DNA of 35,822 bases, from assembly GCF_003585925.1 (NCBI RefSeq), contig NZ_NRJH01000059.1, forward strand, positions 1-35,822. The letters run 5' to 3'. Shown piece after piece: positions 17,022-24,239 of this stretch. The translations under genes and the position numbers were made by a program. Below the pieces are notes generated by a model, which saw only the letters and a list, made by a program, of their open reading frames with translations, did not search any database and was not told where the DNA came from. How positions within the stretch are numbered: position 1 is the first letter of the stretch; every line of letters starts with the position of its first letter. Source of the DNA: Psittacicella melopsittaci. Its GTDB lineage: Bacteria > Pseudomonadota > Gammaproteobacteria > Enterobacterales > Psittacicellaceae.

Positions 17022-17762
17022 TTATTTTTCTTCTTTAGTTGAGCTAGGTTGAGCTGATTCTGGAGTTGCTGTTTCTGCTTGAGGCACGCTGGTTGCTGTT
17101 TCAGCTTGATTTGCCTGTGTTGCAGTTTCTTGCTGATTAGCTTGCTTTACAGTTTCTGTTTGATTTGCCTGCGTTGCAGCTTCTTGCTCTTCTTTAGCTG
17201 CCTGAAGGGCATTTAACTTATTAGCAGCTTCGGCAGTACGAGCTACTTTTTGGCTATCAACTACACTTTCGGTAATAGTTAAAGTATCAATACTTGCTCG
17301 TGCTTCTTCAGCTTGTTCTGCTTGGTTTTTTGCTGTAGCTTTACGGCGACGTAAAGTTTTTAGCGAGATTAAGTTAGTAAATTTATCTCGCGTTGGTAGG
17401 ATACAAGCAACCATTACTAGAGCTAACCACGGAATATTTACACAGGCTATACCTATGATTACTGCTAAGAGCGTACTTTTAAAACGCACATATACAGCTA
17501 ATACCGTTAACAGTGCCAGAGCTTCATAACCAATTAACTCCCAGTTAGCTTGTGCCCCGTGGGTAATATCGGGAATAGTTAAACTGTTTAAAGTTAAAAT
17601 GGTCATAATGCACAGACCAAGAAGGCGGTTTAAGGCAGTTAACCACTTAGTTTGCATGTACTTTCTTGGTACAAGTAAAGGTAAGAACTTAGCTGAGGCA
17701 GTAGCTAAACTAAGCACTACAAGGACAATAAAGTAATAACCATGAGAAAATTCAGGTAACAT
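17022..17762 (-). CDS. azlD: AzlD-family transport subunit with long repetitive C-terminal tail
   Basis: AzlD is the small membrane partner of AzlC in branched-chain amino acid export (BrnE of BrnFE, YgaH of YgaZH). The first 125 residues hold about four hydrophobic segments and the family-like stretch ATASAKFLPLLVPRKYM. The remaining 120 residues are unusual. They begin with the basic LKTLRRRKATAKNQ, then a Glu/Ala-rich stretch. The end is a Gln/Ala/Thr/Glu tail with repeats such as TQANQTETV, KQANQQETA and TQANQAETA, ending SSTKEEK. E. coli YgaH has only about 111 residues. The tail is probably cytoplasmic and disordered. The gene starts two bases after the azlC stop, so the two are co-translated. 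AzlD calls rest on few residues, so the partnership with azlC is the main support. Confidence 0.78.
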   Translation of the reverse strand: MLPEFSHGYYFIVLVVLSLATASAKFLPLLVPRKYMQTKWLTALNRLLGLCIMTILTLNSLTIPDITHGAQANWELIGYEALALLTVLAVYVRFKSTLLAVIIGIACVNIPWLALVMVACILPTRDKFTNLISLKTLRRRKATAKNQAEQAEEARASIDTLTITESVVDSQKVARTAEAANKLNALQAAKEEQEAATQANQTETVKQANQQETATQANQAETATSVPQAETATPESAQPSSTKEEK

Positions 17763-17764
17763 CT

Positions 17765-18535
17765 TTAAATATCCTCCTTAGACCAGTTGGTAAAGAAGTA
17801 ACGTCCTAAAATGCAAATTGCACAAAAGAGAATAGCTGCCAGAATTAACCAATTGTAAGCAAAAAGTTTTGCGACAATAAAAGCTATTACGGCAATTGCT
17901 AAACCAAAGTAAGAACGGCTTTTCTTGAATTGTTCGTAAGCTAAGATAACAAAAAGAGCTGCTAAAGCAAAGTCTAAGTGCGGAATTAGATCACCAATTA
18001 CTTGTCCTAGCACAATACCAATTACGGTTGCTATAGTCCAGTAAGCATGCAGTAAGAGATTAAAGCGTAAGAGGTTAGCCTCTCTGGCTTTTTCTGGTTC
18101 CAGGATCATAATCGCAAAGGACTGATCACAAATACTTACCGACTCAAACCAACGGCGGAAAATGTTTTTACTTAAAGTTGGAATTAAAGCAATAATGTAA
18201 AAAGAAAAGCGTAAGCTCACCACAAAGGATGTAATGAACATTGAGCTTAAACTTGCCGAGCTAGCTAACAGAGGAATAGTTAAAAACTGTACTGACCCCG
18301 AATAGGTAATAATACTCGAAAGAATAATAAACCAAATTGGCATGCCCACACTTACGGCTAATACCCCATAGGCTCCCCCTACCGCAAGAAAGGCAATAAG
18401 AATTGGAATAGATTTATTAAATAATACTGGCCATGGGTAGACATGGTCACTTGTTTTTATAATTTGCTCAAGGTTTTCTCGACTTTTATCAAGCAGAGTT
18501 TCTACTCCTGAGTCATTTTTTTCTTCATTTTTCAT
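17765..18535 (-). CDS. azlC: AzlC-family branched-chain amino acid permease
   Basis: AzlC is the large membrane subunit of a two-part exporter for valine, isoleucine, leucine or methionine. The hallmark is the first helix region AVGGAYGVLAVSVG and TYSGSVQFLTIPLL, a variant of the family's YAGSAQF motif. It is followed by RFSFYIIALIPTL and SICDQSFAIM. The ATG at 18533-18535 gives 256 residues, close to E. coli YgaZ (245). An in-frame extension to a TTG at 18592 would read through the leader hairpin (18564-18583) and add a Leu/Phe-rich stretch, so I prefer the shorter start, though neither has a good ribosome binding site. azlD follows after two bases. A promoter at 18623-18651 serves the pair. 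Confidence 0.87.
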   Translation of the reverse strand: MKNEEKNDSGVETLLDKSRENLEQIIKTSDHVYPWPVLFNKSIPILIAFLAVGGAYGVLAVSVGMPIWFIILSSIITYSGSVQFLTIPLLASSASLSSMFITSFVVSLRFSFYIIALIPTLSKNIFRRWFESVSICDQSFAIMILEPEKAREANLLRFNLLLHAYWTIATVIGIVLGQVIGDLIPHLDFALAALFVILAYEQFKKSRSYFGLAIAVIAFIVAKLFAYNWLILAAILFCAICILGRYFFTNWSKEDI

Positions 18536-18550
18536 ATTAAACAAGCCGTA

Positions 18551-18583
18551 AGATAAAAAAAGACTATTAGCAAAAGCTAATAG
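18551..18583 (-). terminator. Terminator-like hairpin in the azlC leader
   Basis: An 8-bp stem (18564-18571 with 18576-18583, loop of four) is followed on the minus strand by TCTTTTTTT. It lies between the azlC promoter and its ATG, so it may attenuate azlCD rather than end rpsO, which has its own terminator further upstream. Confidence 0.6.
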
Positions 18584-18622
18584 CAAAGACAAATTGAAAA
18601 TTAACTATTTAATTATCAATTG

Positions 18623-18651
18623 ATTATAAATGAACTAATTGTAAAAGTAAA
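18623..18651 (-). promoter_or_regulatory. Putative azlCD promoter
   Basis: On the minus strand TTTACT (18646-18651) and TATAAT (18623-18628) are 17 bases apart. It lies between the rpsO terminator and the azlC leader hairpin, giving a leader of about 80 bases. Confidence 0.55.
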
Positions 18652-18653
18652 TG

Positions 18654-18693
18654 AAGAGCTAAAAAAAGACTTTCAGAACGAGCTGAAAGTCTT
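18654..18693 (-). terminator. rpsO terminator
   Basis: An 11-bp stem (18666-18676 with 18683-18693, loop of six) with a seven-T tail on the minus strand, starting about 50 bases after the rpsO stop. Confidence 0.85.
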
Positions 18694-18741
18694 AGTGAAT
18701 ATATATTTATTGAATTAAAGTAGGAACTCTGTCCTAAAAAA

Positions 18742-19011
18742 TTAGCGACGTAAGCCTAAAGTACTTACGATGTTTACGTATTTTTGTACGTCAGTACGTT
18801 TTAAGTAGTCTAATAATTTACGACGTTTAGAAACCATACGTAATAAGCCACGACGACCGTGGTGATCTTTAGTATGAACACGGAAGTGGTCTTGTAAGTG
18901 GTTGATTTGTGCAGTTAATAATGCAATTTGCACTTCTGAAGAACCAGTATCCTTTTCTGTACGACCAAATTTAGCTAAAATTTCAGCTTTTTGTTCTGAA
19001 CTTAGAGACAT
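18742..19011 (-). CDS. rpsO: Ribosomal protein S15
   Basis: S15 is a primary 16S rRNA binding protein of the 30S platform. The 89 residues match the family end to end: [50 protein letters not shown] and the C-terminal LGLRR. Length equals E. coli S15. AAGGA lies upstream of the ATG with roughly ten bases between them. In E. coli rpsO is followed by pnp, but here the next gene is azlC behind a strong terminator. A promoter about 210 bases upstream gives a long leader, as expected for a gene that represses its own translation by S15 binding, though I could not identify the pseudoknot by eye. Confidence 0.98.
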   Translation of the reverse strand: MSLSSEQKAEILAKFGRTEKDTGSSEVQIALLTAQINHLQDHFRVHTKDHHGRRGLLRMVSKRRKLLDYLKRTDVQKYVNIVSTLGLRR

Positions 19012-19223
19012 GATAATTTTTCCTTAATTAAAAAAATTTATTAAAACTCACCTGATACCGATCTCTAACTCAGTATAGGCGCAATTACTAAAGAGTATGG
19101 TTGGTTTGACCTACTTTAATAATTAATCCTGTATTGCAAGAGATTTATTTTTATTTATCCGAGTGTTCTAAACTTTAGAGCATTTTAAAACAAATAAATA
19201 AGAAAAATCAAAATGCATTTTAT

Positions 19224-19252
19224 ATTATAGCAGAAAACAATCGAGAAAACAA
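19224..19252 (-). promoter_or_regulatory. Putative rpsO promoter
   Basis: On the minus strand the extended -10 TGCTATAAT (TATAAT at 19224-19229) follows TTGTTT (19247-19252) with a 17-base spacer. The transcript leader would be about 205 bases (19012-19217). Confidence 0.5.
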
Positions 19253-19283
19253 AAAAATATCCGCCTCCTTTTCCTTCTTTTCT

Positions 19284-19313
19284 TTGGCAGAACTTGCTGG
19301 GATTTGTTATAAT
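19284..19313 (+). promoter_or_regulatory. Strong extended -10 promoter
   Basis: TTGGCA (19284-19289) and TATAAT (19308-19313) are 18 bases apart, with TGT directly before the -10 (extended -10). It is the best sigma-70 promoter in the window and points away from the rpsO promoter. Confidence 0.65.
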
Positions 19314-19319
19314 ATATCT

Positions 19320-19450
19320 CGAAATTTTCTCCCGCATAAATTGCGGGAAAAATAATTGTTTTAAACTTATCTGTAACCTAGTCTTTAGATGAGCTATAAA
19401 ACACTAAACTTAATAACACCAAAAAAAGTCGCCTTAGGGCGGCTTTTTTA
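19320..19450 (+). ncRNA. Candidate small RNA or attenuated leader
   Basis: A transcript from the strong promoter would run about 130 bases to a terminator (stem 19426-19433 with 19438-19445, T-run to 19450). Near its 5' end a hairpin forms from TCCCGCA and TGCGGGA. No coding frame with a ribosome binding site is apparent. It does not look like 4.5S, 6S or tmRNA. It could instead be the 5' part of a long leader for the autotransporter gene 360 bases further on. Confidence 0.45.
19426..19450 (+). terminator. Rho-independent terminator of the candidate small RNA
   Basis: An 8-bp stem with one G-T pair (19426-19433 with 19438-19445) has loop TTAG, a run of A residues before it and a run of T residues after it, so it may work in both directions. 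Confidence 0.75.
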
Positions 19451-19810
19451 TTTGTTTAAAAAAGGTAATGTTGAAGCTTGTCGTGAGTTTTTCCTAGGGT
19501 AATAATTAAGTTTATATAAAACAATTCTTTTTAATGTCGGCTTTATTTAGGCAAAAATCAAGCAAGCATGAAATGTTTTTTCTTAGTTTGAATTACAGTT
19601 TCTTGTGTTATTTAGGTAAAAATTAGTAAATAGTACTTTCAAGTGCTATATTTAAAGCTTTGTTTTATGGGAAAATATAGTAAAATAAGAGATGAAACAG
19701 AAATAAATAGGAATGGGTTATTTACCCATTTATTCCCTGGCATCTAAGTGCTTTAGCTAATCTAACAATAATTGGCGTTGTTATTTTGGGTTGGCGAGCC
19801 CAAATCTTTA
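19451..19810 (+). other. Autotransporter upstream region with two inverted repeats
   Basis: No gene is visible. A possible -10 (TAAAAT, 19681-19686) lies before an inverted repeat AATGGGT/ACCCATT (19712-19718 with 19724-19730). A second hairpin TTGGGTT/AGCCCAA (19786-19792 with 19797-19803, loop GGCG) ends seven bases before the chosen ATG, over the place where a ribosome binding site should be. Confidence 0.45.
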
Positions 19811-22800
19811 ATGAATATGAAAAGACACAAACTAAATAATTTAAACTCATCTCTTGTTGCCGTACTTTCAGCAACTCTCTTAGCTTCCTGTGGCGGCGGT
19901 GGAGGCGGCGGTTCTTCTTACACCTCAACAACTACAGCAAGTGGTTCAACAGCATTAAGTACTGTAAGTGTTACGCAATTAACCGCAGCTACAACTGGGG
20001 TAGCTACAGCAGATACGACCACTGCAACTACTAACCTTTCATTTAATAATGCAAGCGAAACTGTTACTAGCAGTGCAAATCTTTCTTATACCCAAACTCA
20101 AACTGCCAATAATCAGACTTTTACTAACAGTCACACGGCTGTAAGTCAAACCTATTTTACAGGTTGGCCAAACTCAACATCTAATGCAGGAGTAGCGGCT
20201 AGCTATAATAACCTCTTTGCTATGGGATTAATTCCTGTAGTATCAGGGCAATCAACAATTAACTTTTACATTCCAGTAACAGGTGCTTCAACCGAAACTT
20301 TTAATGCCAGTGCCACTTTTTCTACTGACGCAAGTAATTTCCGTGGTGCAGGCGTGAATGTGGGGATTATTGACGGTAGCTTAAATACTTCGCACACGGG
20401 CTTAAATGCTTCGAACTTTACGGTAGTTAATATTGCAAATCAATATACAGGTAATCCTGAAGCTGATGTCGCTCGAGGCGTTAGTTTAGACCATGGGACA
20501 AGAGTGTCTCTAATTCTTGCTGGACAACGTAATTCTACCTATAACGGTTTAGTTCCAGATGCAAGTGTTTACTATAATGTGCTTACGCAGTATACGTCTA
20601 ACCATCGTTTAGGTGACATTTATACAACAATGTATACCTACCGTCCTGCGGTAATTAATAACTCTTACTCTATTTCTTATACTGAAGAAAGCGAAACTAG
20701 TGAAGATCAGTTTGGGCAAGTACATGCTACGGCCTATGCTTCGGCACTAGCTGGTTTAAAAACTGTTACCGCCAATGCAGATACACCATTATTTGTTTTC
20801 TCTTCAGCTAACGCAGACTTTTATTCATGGCTCCAAACTCAAGTAGAGAGTGATGCCAACGCTTCTAGTTCAACTGACTGGAGTAGTGTATATTATGGTC
20901 CGCAACTAGATACTAATTCTTCGTTATATCAATTTATTAACGCAGATGAGAATATTGCTAATGCTCTTCTTGTGGTAACTGGTTATTCCTTAAATGTTGA
21001 CGGAAACTACGCTAATCTGCTCAATGCGACAAAAAATGCGGTTGTAGATACAGGTTTATCTACCACAGGCACAGGTTCGGCAGCCTTTTCGGCAGATCTT
21101 TTTGTTCCTGGAGTTTCAGGCAGTAGCAGTGATTTAAACAATGTCAGCGTAGCTTACCAATGTGGGGTAACTAAGTGGAACTGTTTAGCAGGTGCTTACC
21201 TTTGGGAAATAGCTAACTATTCAAGTGCTGGTAGTTTTGGTTTTGCTGGAACTTCAGCGTCTGCTCCACAAGTAACTGCAATCGCAGCAATGGTGAAAGA
21301 GCAGTTTGATTGGATGACTGCTAAACAACTAAAAACTACTCTTTTAACTACTGCTTATGACATAGGTGAAGCAGGCGTAGACTCTGTATTTGGTTGGGGG
21401 GTAGTAGATGCTTCAGTAGCTTTAAATGGTCCAGGGGCTTTTGTTTTTGGTGACTTTGAAGCAAATATTTCCAATACTAATAAACGTTACTGGTTTAACA
21501 ATAACATTACTGGTGCTTACGGTTTAGTAGTAAATGGTACTTCAAACCTTGATCAACTGGTATTAACGGGTGCTAACAATACCTACTCAGGTGATACAGT
21601 TGTAAATGGTGGGGCTTTAGTAATTCAAGACCAAAGCTCAGCTGGTTTTACTACCGCTAATGTAAGCAGTCGTGCGGCTTTAGTAAACAGTCATGTGTAT
21701 ATTAACTCAGACGGTAACTTCTACGCTTACAATGCTAATCTATCTAACGTAACTAACAATGGTTACACCCAATTTTACAATGTAAGCTTAACAGGTAACC
21801 TCGTTAACAAATATAACGCTACTTTAGCTACAAGTTTAACTAACCCAATTAACATTGCAGGTAATGCGAGCCTTAATGGTACTCTCTATATTCAAAATGT
21901 TGATAGTTATGTAACTACAGGTTCTACCAATAATGTTTCGGTATTAACCGCAAAAAACATTACAGGTAACTTTGAGAATATAGTTTCTGACTATGCAAAT
22001 TCGGCGTTAGTAAGCTATAGTCTCTTACAAAACTCTACTGCTGTTTTAGTAAGCGTAAATGCATCTAATGCTTCAACCTATGTTAACTCAGTTAGCTTAT
22101 CAGGAGTTGAGGCACAAGCTTATGCAGCAGGGGCAAGCCAAGTAGACAAACTTTTTGCGGCTGCTAATAGTCAAGCGACAACTGGTGTAGTGGCAGTTAC
22201 AGGGGCAACTGAAGTAAATACTTCTGAGTCTGTAGTAACTGAAAGCACTAATTTAGTTTTCACTTCTAGCTACTATAGTGATTTAGCAAATATTAGTGAA
22301 GAAGATTTAGATGCAGTAAGCTTAACTAGTGTTGGTACAGGTAGTACTACTTCGGCAGTAGTTTTAACTGCAGATGACACTTCAAGTGCTACTGATTCGA
22401 GTAGTACGGTAACTACGGCAAGTACAAGTGATACTGCAACAAGTAGCAGTGATACGAGCGCAAGTACAACTGACACAACAACTACAAGCGATACTACCGC
22501 AAGTACAGCTGACACTACAACAAGCACAAGAGACTCTGCAACAAGCACTAGCGATAGTGAAGTAGTGGCTGCAGCGGCAAGCTTACAATCTCTCACTGCT
22601 AGTGAGTTAAATGAAGTTCTTCTCCGTGCTTCAGGTACTATTTATAGCAACCTTCTGCAAGCTACTACGCAACAAGCACGTAGTCATCTTTTAACTTTTG
22701 CGGATCAGGCTTTAGGACGTTTTGCGACTCTAGATAATCAGTGGCATGCCTATGTTGACTTTGGTTACCGTTGGCAAGATTGGAAATCTAATGCAACAAG

Positions 22801-23572
22801 CTTAAAAGGTCATCTTGACTCTAACGCTTACACTATAGGGGCTTATACTCAAACTCTAACAGGCTACAACCTCGGGATAGCTGCCTATAGTCTCAATGGT
22901 AACTGGGACGAAGGTACAGCCGCTTCTGACTATACTGCAGGTGCTGCTAAAGTTAAATCCTTTGGTTTTAGTGCAAGTGTAGGTAAAGCTTTTGCTAATA
23001 GTTACTATGGGGCAACTCTTTATAGTAACTTTCACAACTTTGATGTAACCCGTAGCGTTTTAGACGCTTCTGACCAAAAAGTTGAGTTCAATGCTCAAAC
23101 CTTTGGTTTAGATTTAAGTGCAGGTTGGTTAGTTTTAGGTTCACAAACTTCTGGAGTTATTCTTTCTACAGGGGTAACTGCTGAGGCGACACACCAAAAC
23201 GCCTTCACGGAAACGGCAACTAACTCTGCTTCGCAAACTCTATCTTTAGATGCCAAAGCACGTTGGACAAGCCAACTTTACGCTCATGCTGGCATTAAAG
23301 CCTTTGCGCAGTTTAGAACCTTTGGTTATGCTTCTCAAGTTGATGCAAGCTTAAAATTCAGTGGTAAGGTTGCAGGACAAGACTTTAAACTCCGCTTAAC
23401 TGACGGTACGACCACAGGACAAGTATTTAACAATGACTTCCTTGCTCGTTTAAATCTTGGTTATAGTGTAAACTTAACCAATTCACTCCGCATACGTTTA
23501 GCTGGTAGTGTAGAAAAATCTTCTGCTTGGACAGAAAAAGCAGTTAATTTAGGACTTGATTTCAAATTCTAA
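19811..23572 (+). CDS. NalP-like subtilisin lipoprotein autotransporter
   Basis: This 1253-residue protein is a type Va autotransporter carrying a serine protease. The signal ends in a lipobox, LLASC, with Cys at residue 27, followed by seven Gly; a second ATG two codons later (19817) is equally possible. The S8 triad is visible: Asp188 in VGIIDGSLN, His228 in LDHGTRVS and Ser482 in GTSASAPQV. Next comes an autotransporter-associated strand motif (LTGANNTYSGDTVVNGGAL) and a beta-helix-like stretch. A Ser/Thr/Asp linker (about 850-920) follows, and then a C-terminal beta-barrel of about 270 residues ending LGLDFKF with the terminal Phe expected for outer-membrane insertion. Neisseria NalP has the same combination of lipid anchor, subtilase and barrel and cleaves other surface proteins. 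The gene precedes a giant adhesin gene and has its own terminator. Confidence 0.9.
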   Translation: MNMKRHKLNNLNSSLVAVLSATLLASCGGGGGGGSSYTSTTTASGSTALSTVSVTQLTAATTGVATADTTTATTNLSFNNASETVTSSANLSYTQTQTANNQTFTNSHTAVSQTYFTGWPNSTSNAGVAASYNNLFAMGLIPVVSGQSTINFYIPVTGASTETFNASATFSTDASNFRGAGVNVGIIDGSLNTSHTGLNASNFTVVNIANQYTGNPEADVARGVSLDHGTRVSLILAGQRNSTYNGLVPDASVYYNVLTQYTSNHRLGDIYTTMYTYRPAVINNSYSISYTEESETSEDQFGQVHATAYASALAGLKTVTANADTPLFVFSSANADFYSWLQTQVESDANASSSTDWSSVYYGPQLDTNSSLYQFINADENIANALLVVTGYSLNVDGNYANLLNATKNAVVDTGLSTTGTGSAAFSADLFVPGVSGSSSDLNNVSVAYQCGVTKWNCLAGAYLWEIANYSSAGSFGFAGTSASAPQVTAIAAMVKEQFDWMTAKQLKTTLLTTAYDIGEAGVDSVFGWGVVDASVALNGPGAFVFGDFEANISNTNKRYWFNNNITGAYGLVVNGTSNLDQLVLTGANNTYSGDTVVNGGALVIQDQSSAGFTTANVSSRAALVNSHVYINSDGNFYAYNANLSNVTNNGYTQFYNVSLTGNLVNKYNATLATSLTNPINIAGNASLNGTLYIQNVDSYVTTGSTNNVSVLTAKNITGNFENIVSDYANSALVSYSLLQNSTAVLVSVNASNASTYVNSVSLSGVEAQAYAAGASQVDKLFAAANSQATTGVVAVTGATEVNTSESVVTESTNLVFTSSYYSDLANISEEDLDAVSLTSVGTGSTTSAVVLTADDTSSATDSSSTVTTASTSDTATSSSDTSASTTDTTTTSDTTASTADTTTSTRDSATSTSDSEVVAAAASLQSLTASELNEVLLRASGTIYSNLLQATTQQARSHLLTFADQALGRFATLDNQWHAYVDFGYRWQDWKSNATSLKGHLDSNAYTIGAYTQTLTGYNLGIAAYSLNGNWDEGTAASDYTAGAAKVKSFGFSASVGKAFANSYYGATLYSNFHNFDVTRSVLDASDQKVEFNAQTFGLDLSAGWLVLGSQTSGVILSTGVTAEATHQNAFTETATNSASQTLSLDAKARWTSQLYAHAGIKAFAQFRTFGYASQVDASLKFSGKVAGQDFKLRLTDGTTTGQVFNNDFLARLNLGYSVNLTNSLRIRLAGSVEKSSAWTEKAVNLGLDFKF
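22370..22570 (+). repeat. Ser/Thr-rich low-complexity repeat in the autotransporter linker
   Basis: Imperfect in-frame short repeats encode runs such as TSDTATSSSDTSAS and TTTSDTTASTADTTTS. They lie between the passenger and the beta-barrel. Copy number could vary by slippage without changing the frame. Confidence 0.7.
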
Positions 23573-23580
23573 TAGCAAAG

Positions 23581-23610
23581 CCTCGACACCTAGTGTCGAG
23601 GTCTTTTTTT
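23581..23610 (+). terminator. Terminator after the autotransporter gene
   Basis: A perfect 9-bp GC-rich stem (23581-23589 with 23593-23601, loop CTA) is followed by TCTTTTTTT. It lies eight bases after the stop. Confidence 0.9.
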
Positions 23611-24239
23611 GGCTTGGGAAAATTAAGCTTTTTTCTTATTTTTATTAGAGGATATTCCCCTAAAAAAAGTAGAATAATTGATAAATTTTCTCTATGATTT
23701 GAGATAGATTAGCGATTATTTAAATTTAACTATCTTATGATTATCAGGGTAATTTATTTTAGCTATAGCTAATATAGAAACAACCTTAAAAAAATGAATC
23801 CTATTTTTTATTGCTAACTTTTTATATAATTACAGGTTAAATGAAAAAATAGGCAAAACCTTCAAGTTTTTTCATTAAAAACAAAATAGGTTTCTACTAC
23901 TTTTTCTTCTCCTTATGCTTTGGCAAAAGCACAAGATTTGGCACTATTGGTATTATATAAAAAAGTTAGTTCTCTCCTTGCTGGCAGAGAGCTCTCTTTG
24001 GCAGGTATTAAAGTTATTGGCATAACATTTTAACTCTTATTTTTCTTATATTTATTATCTTTACTAAATTTAAATAGAGGCTCCTCACCTCTATGTTTAC
24101 ATTAGTTCTAGTAAAGGTAAATTATGTCAACATCCCCTATCTTTTCTCCTTCCTTTTTTATAAATCCCTTTAGTTTGCTTTCTGAGATAAGTTTAGTAGG
24201 ATCTTTCTACTATTTTTTTAGGACAGATAAGAAAAAATA
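23611..24239 (+). other. Long AT-rich region upstream of the adhesin gene
   Basis: About 630 bases without a coding frame I can support; in particular there is no TpsB exporter gene. It contains a 12-bp palindrome AGAGAGCTCTCT (23986-23997) amid several TTGGCA copies, and a terminator-like hairpin just before the adhesin start. No clear promoter was assigned. Confidence 0.5.
24194..24219 (+). terminator. Terminator-like hairpin just upstream of the adhesin start
   Basis: TAGTAG (24194-24199) pairs with CTACTA (24207-24212), followed by seven T residues, ending 20 bases before the ATG. The stem is short, so strength is doubtful. It could modulate read-through into the adhesin gene. Confidence 0.4.

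Noticed and set aside
17975..17985. Near match to the Haemophilus DNA uptake sequence AAGTGCGGT
   Set aside because: A single site with a mismatch; no exact copy was seen in 35 kb, so it is chance.
19772..19810. Longer autotransporter start adding MALLFWVGEPKSL
   Set aside because: It would put a hairpin region and a polar stretch before a complete lipoprotein signal peptide.
22273..22596. Minus-strand open frame opposite the Ser/Thr linker
   Set aside because: A composition shadow of the repetitive linker, with no start signals.
23940..24020. Several TTGGCA or TGGCAC copies suggesting a sigma-54 promoter
   Set aside because: The matching -12 element (TTGCA-like) at the right spacing is absent.
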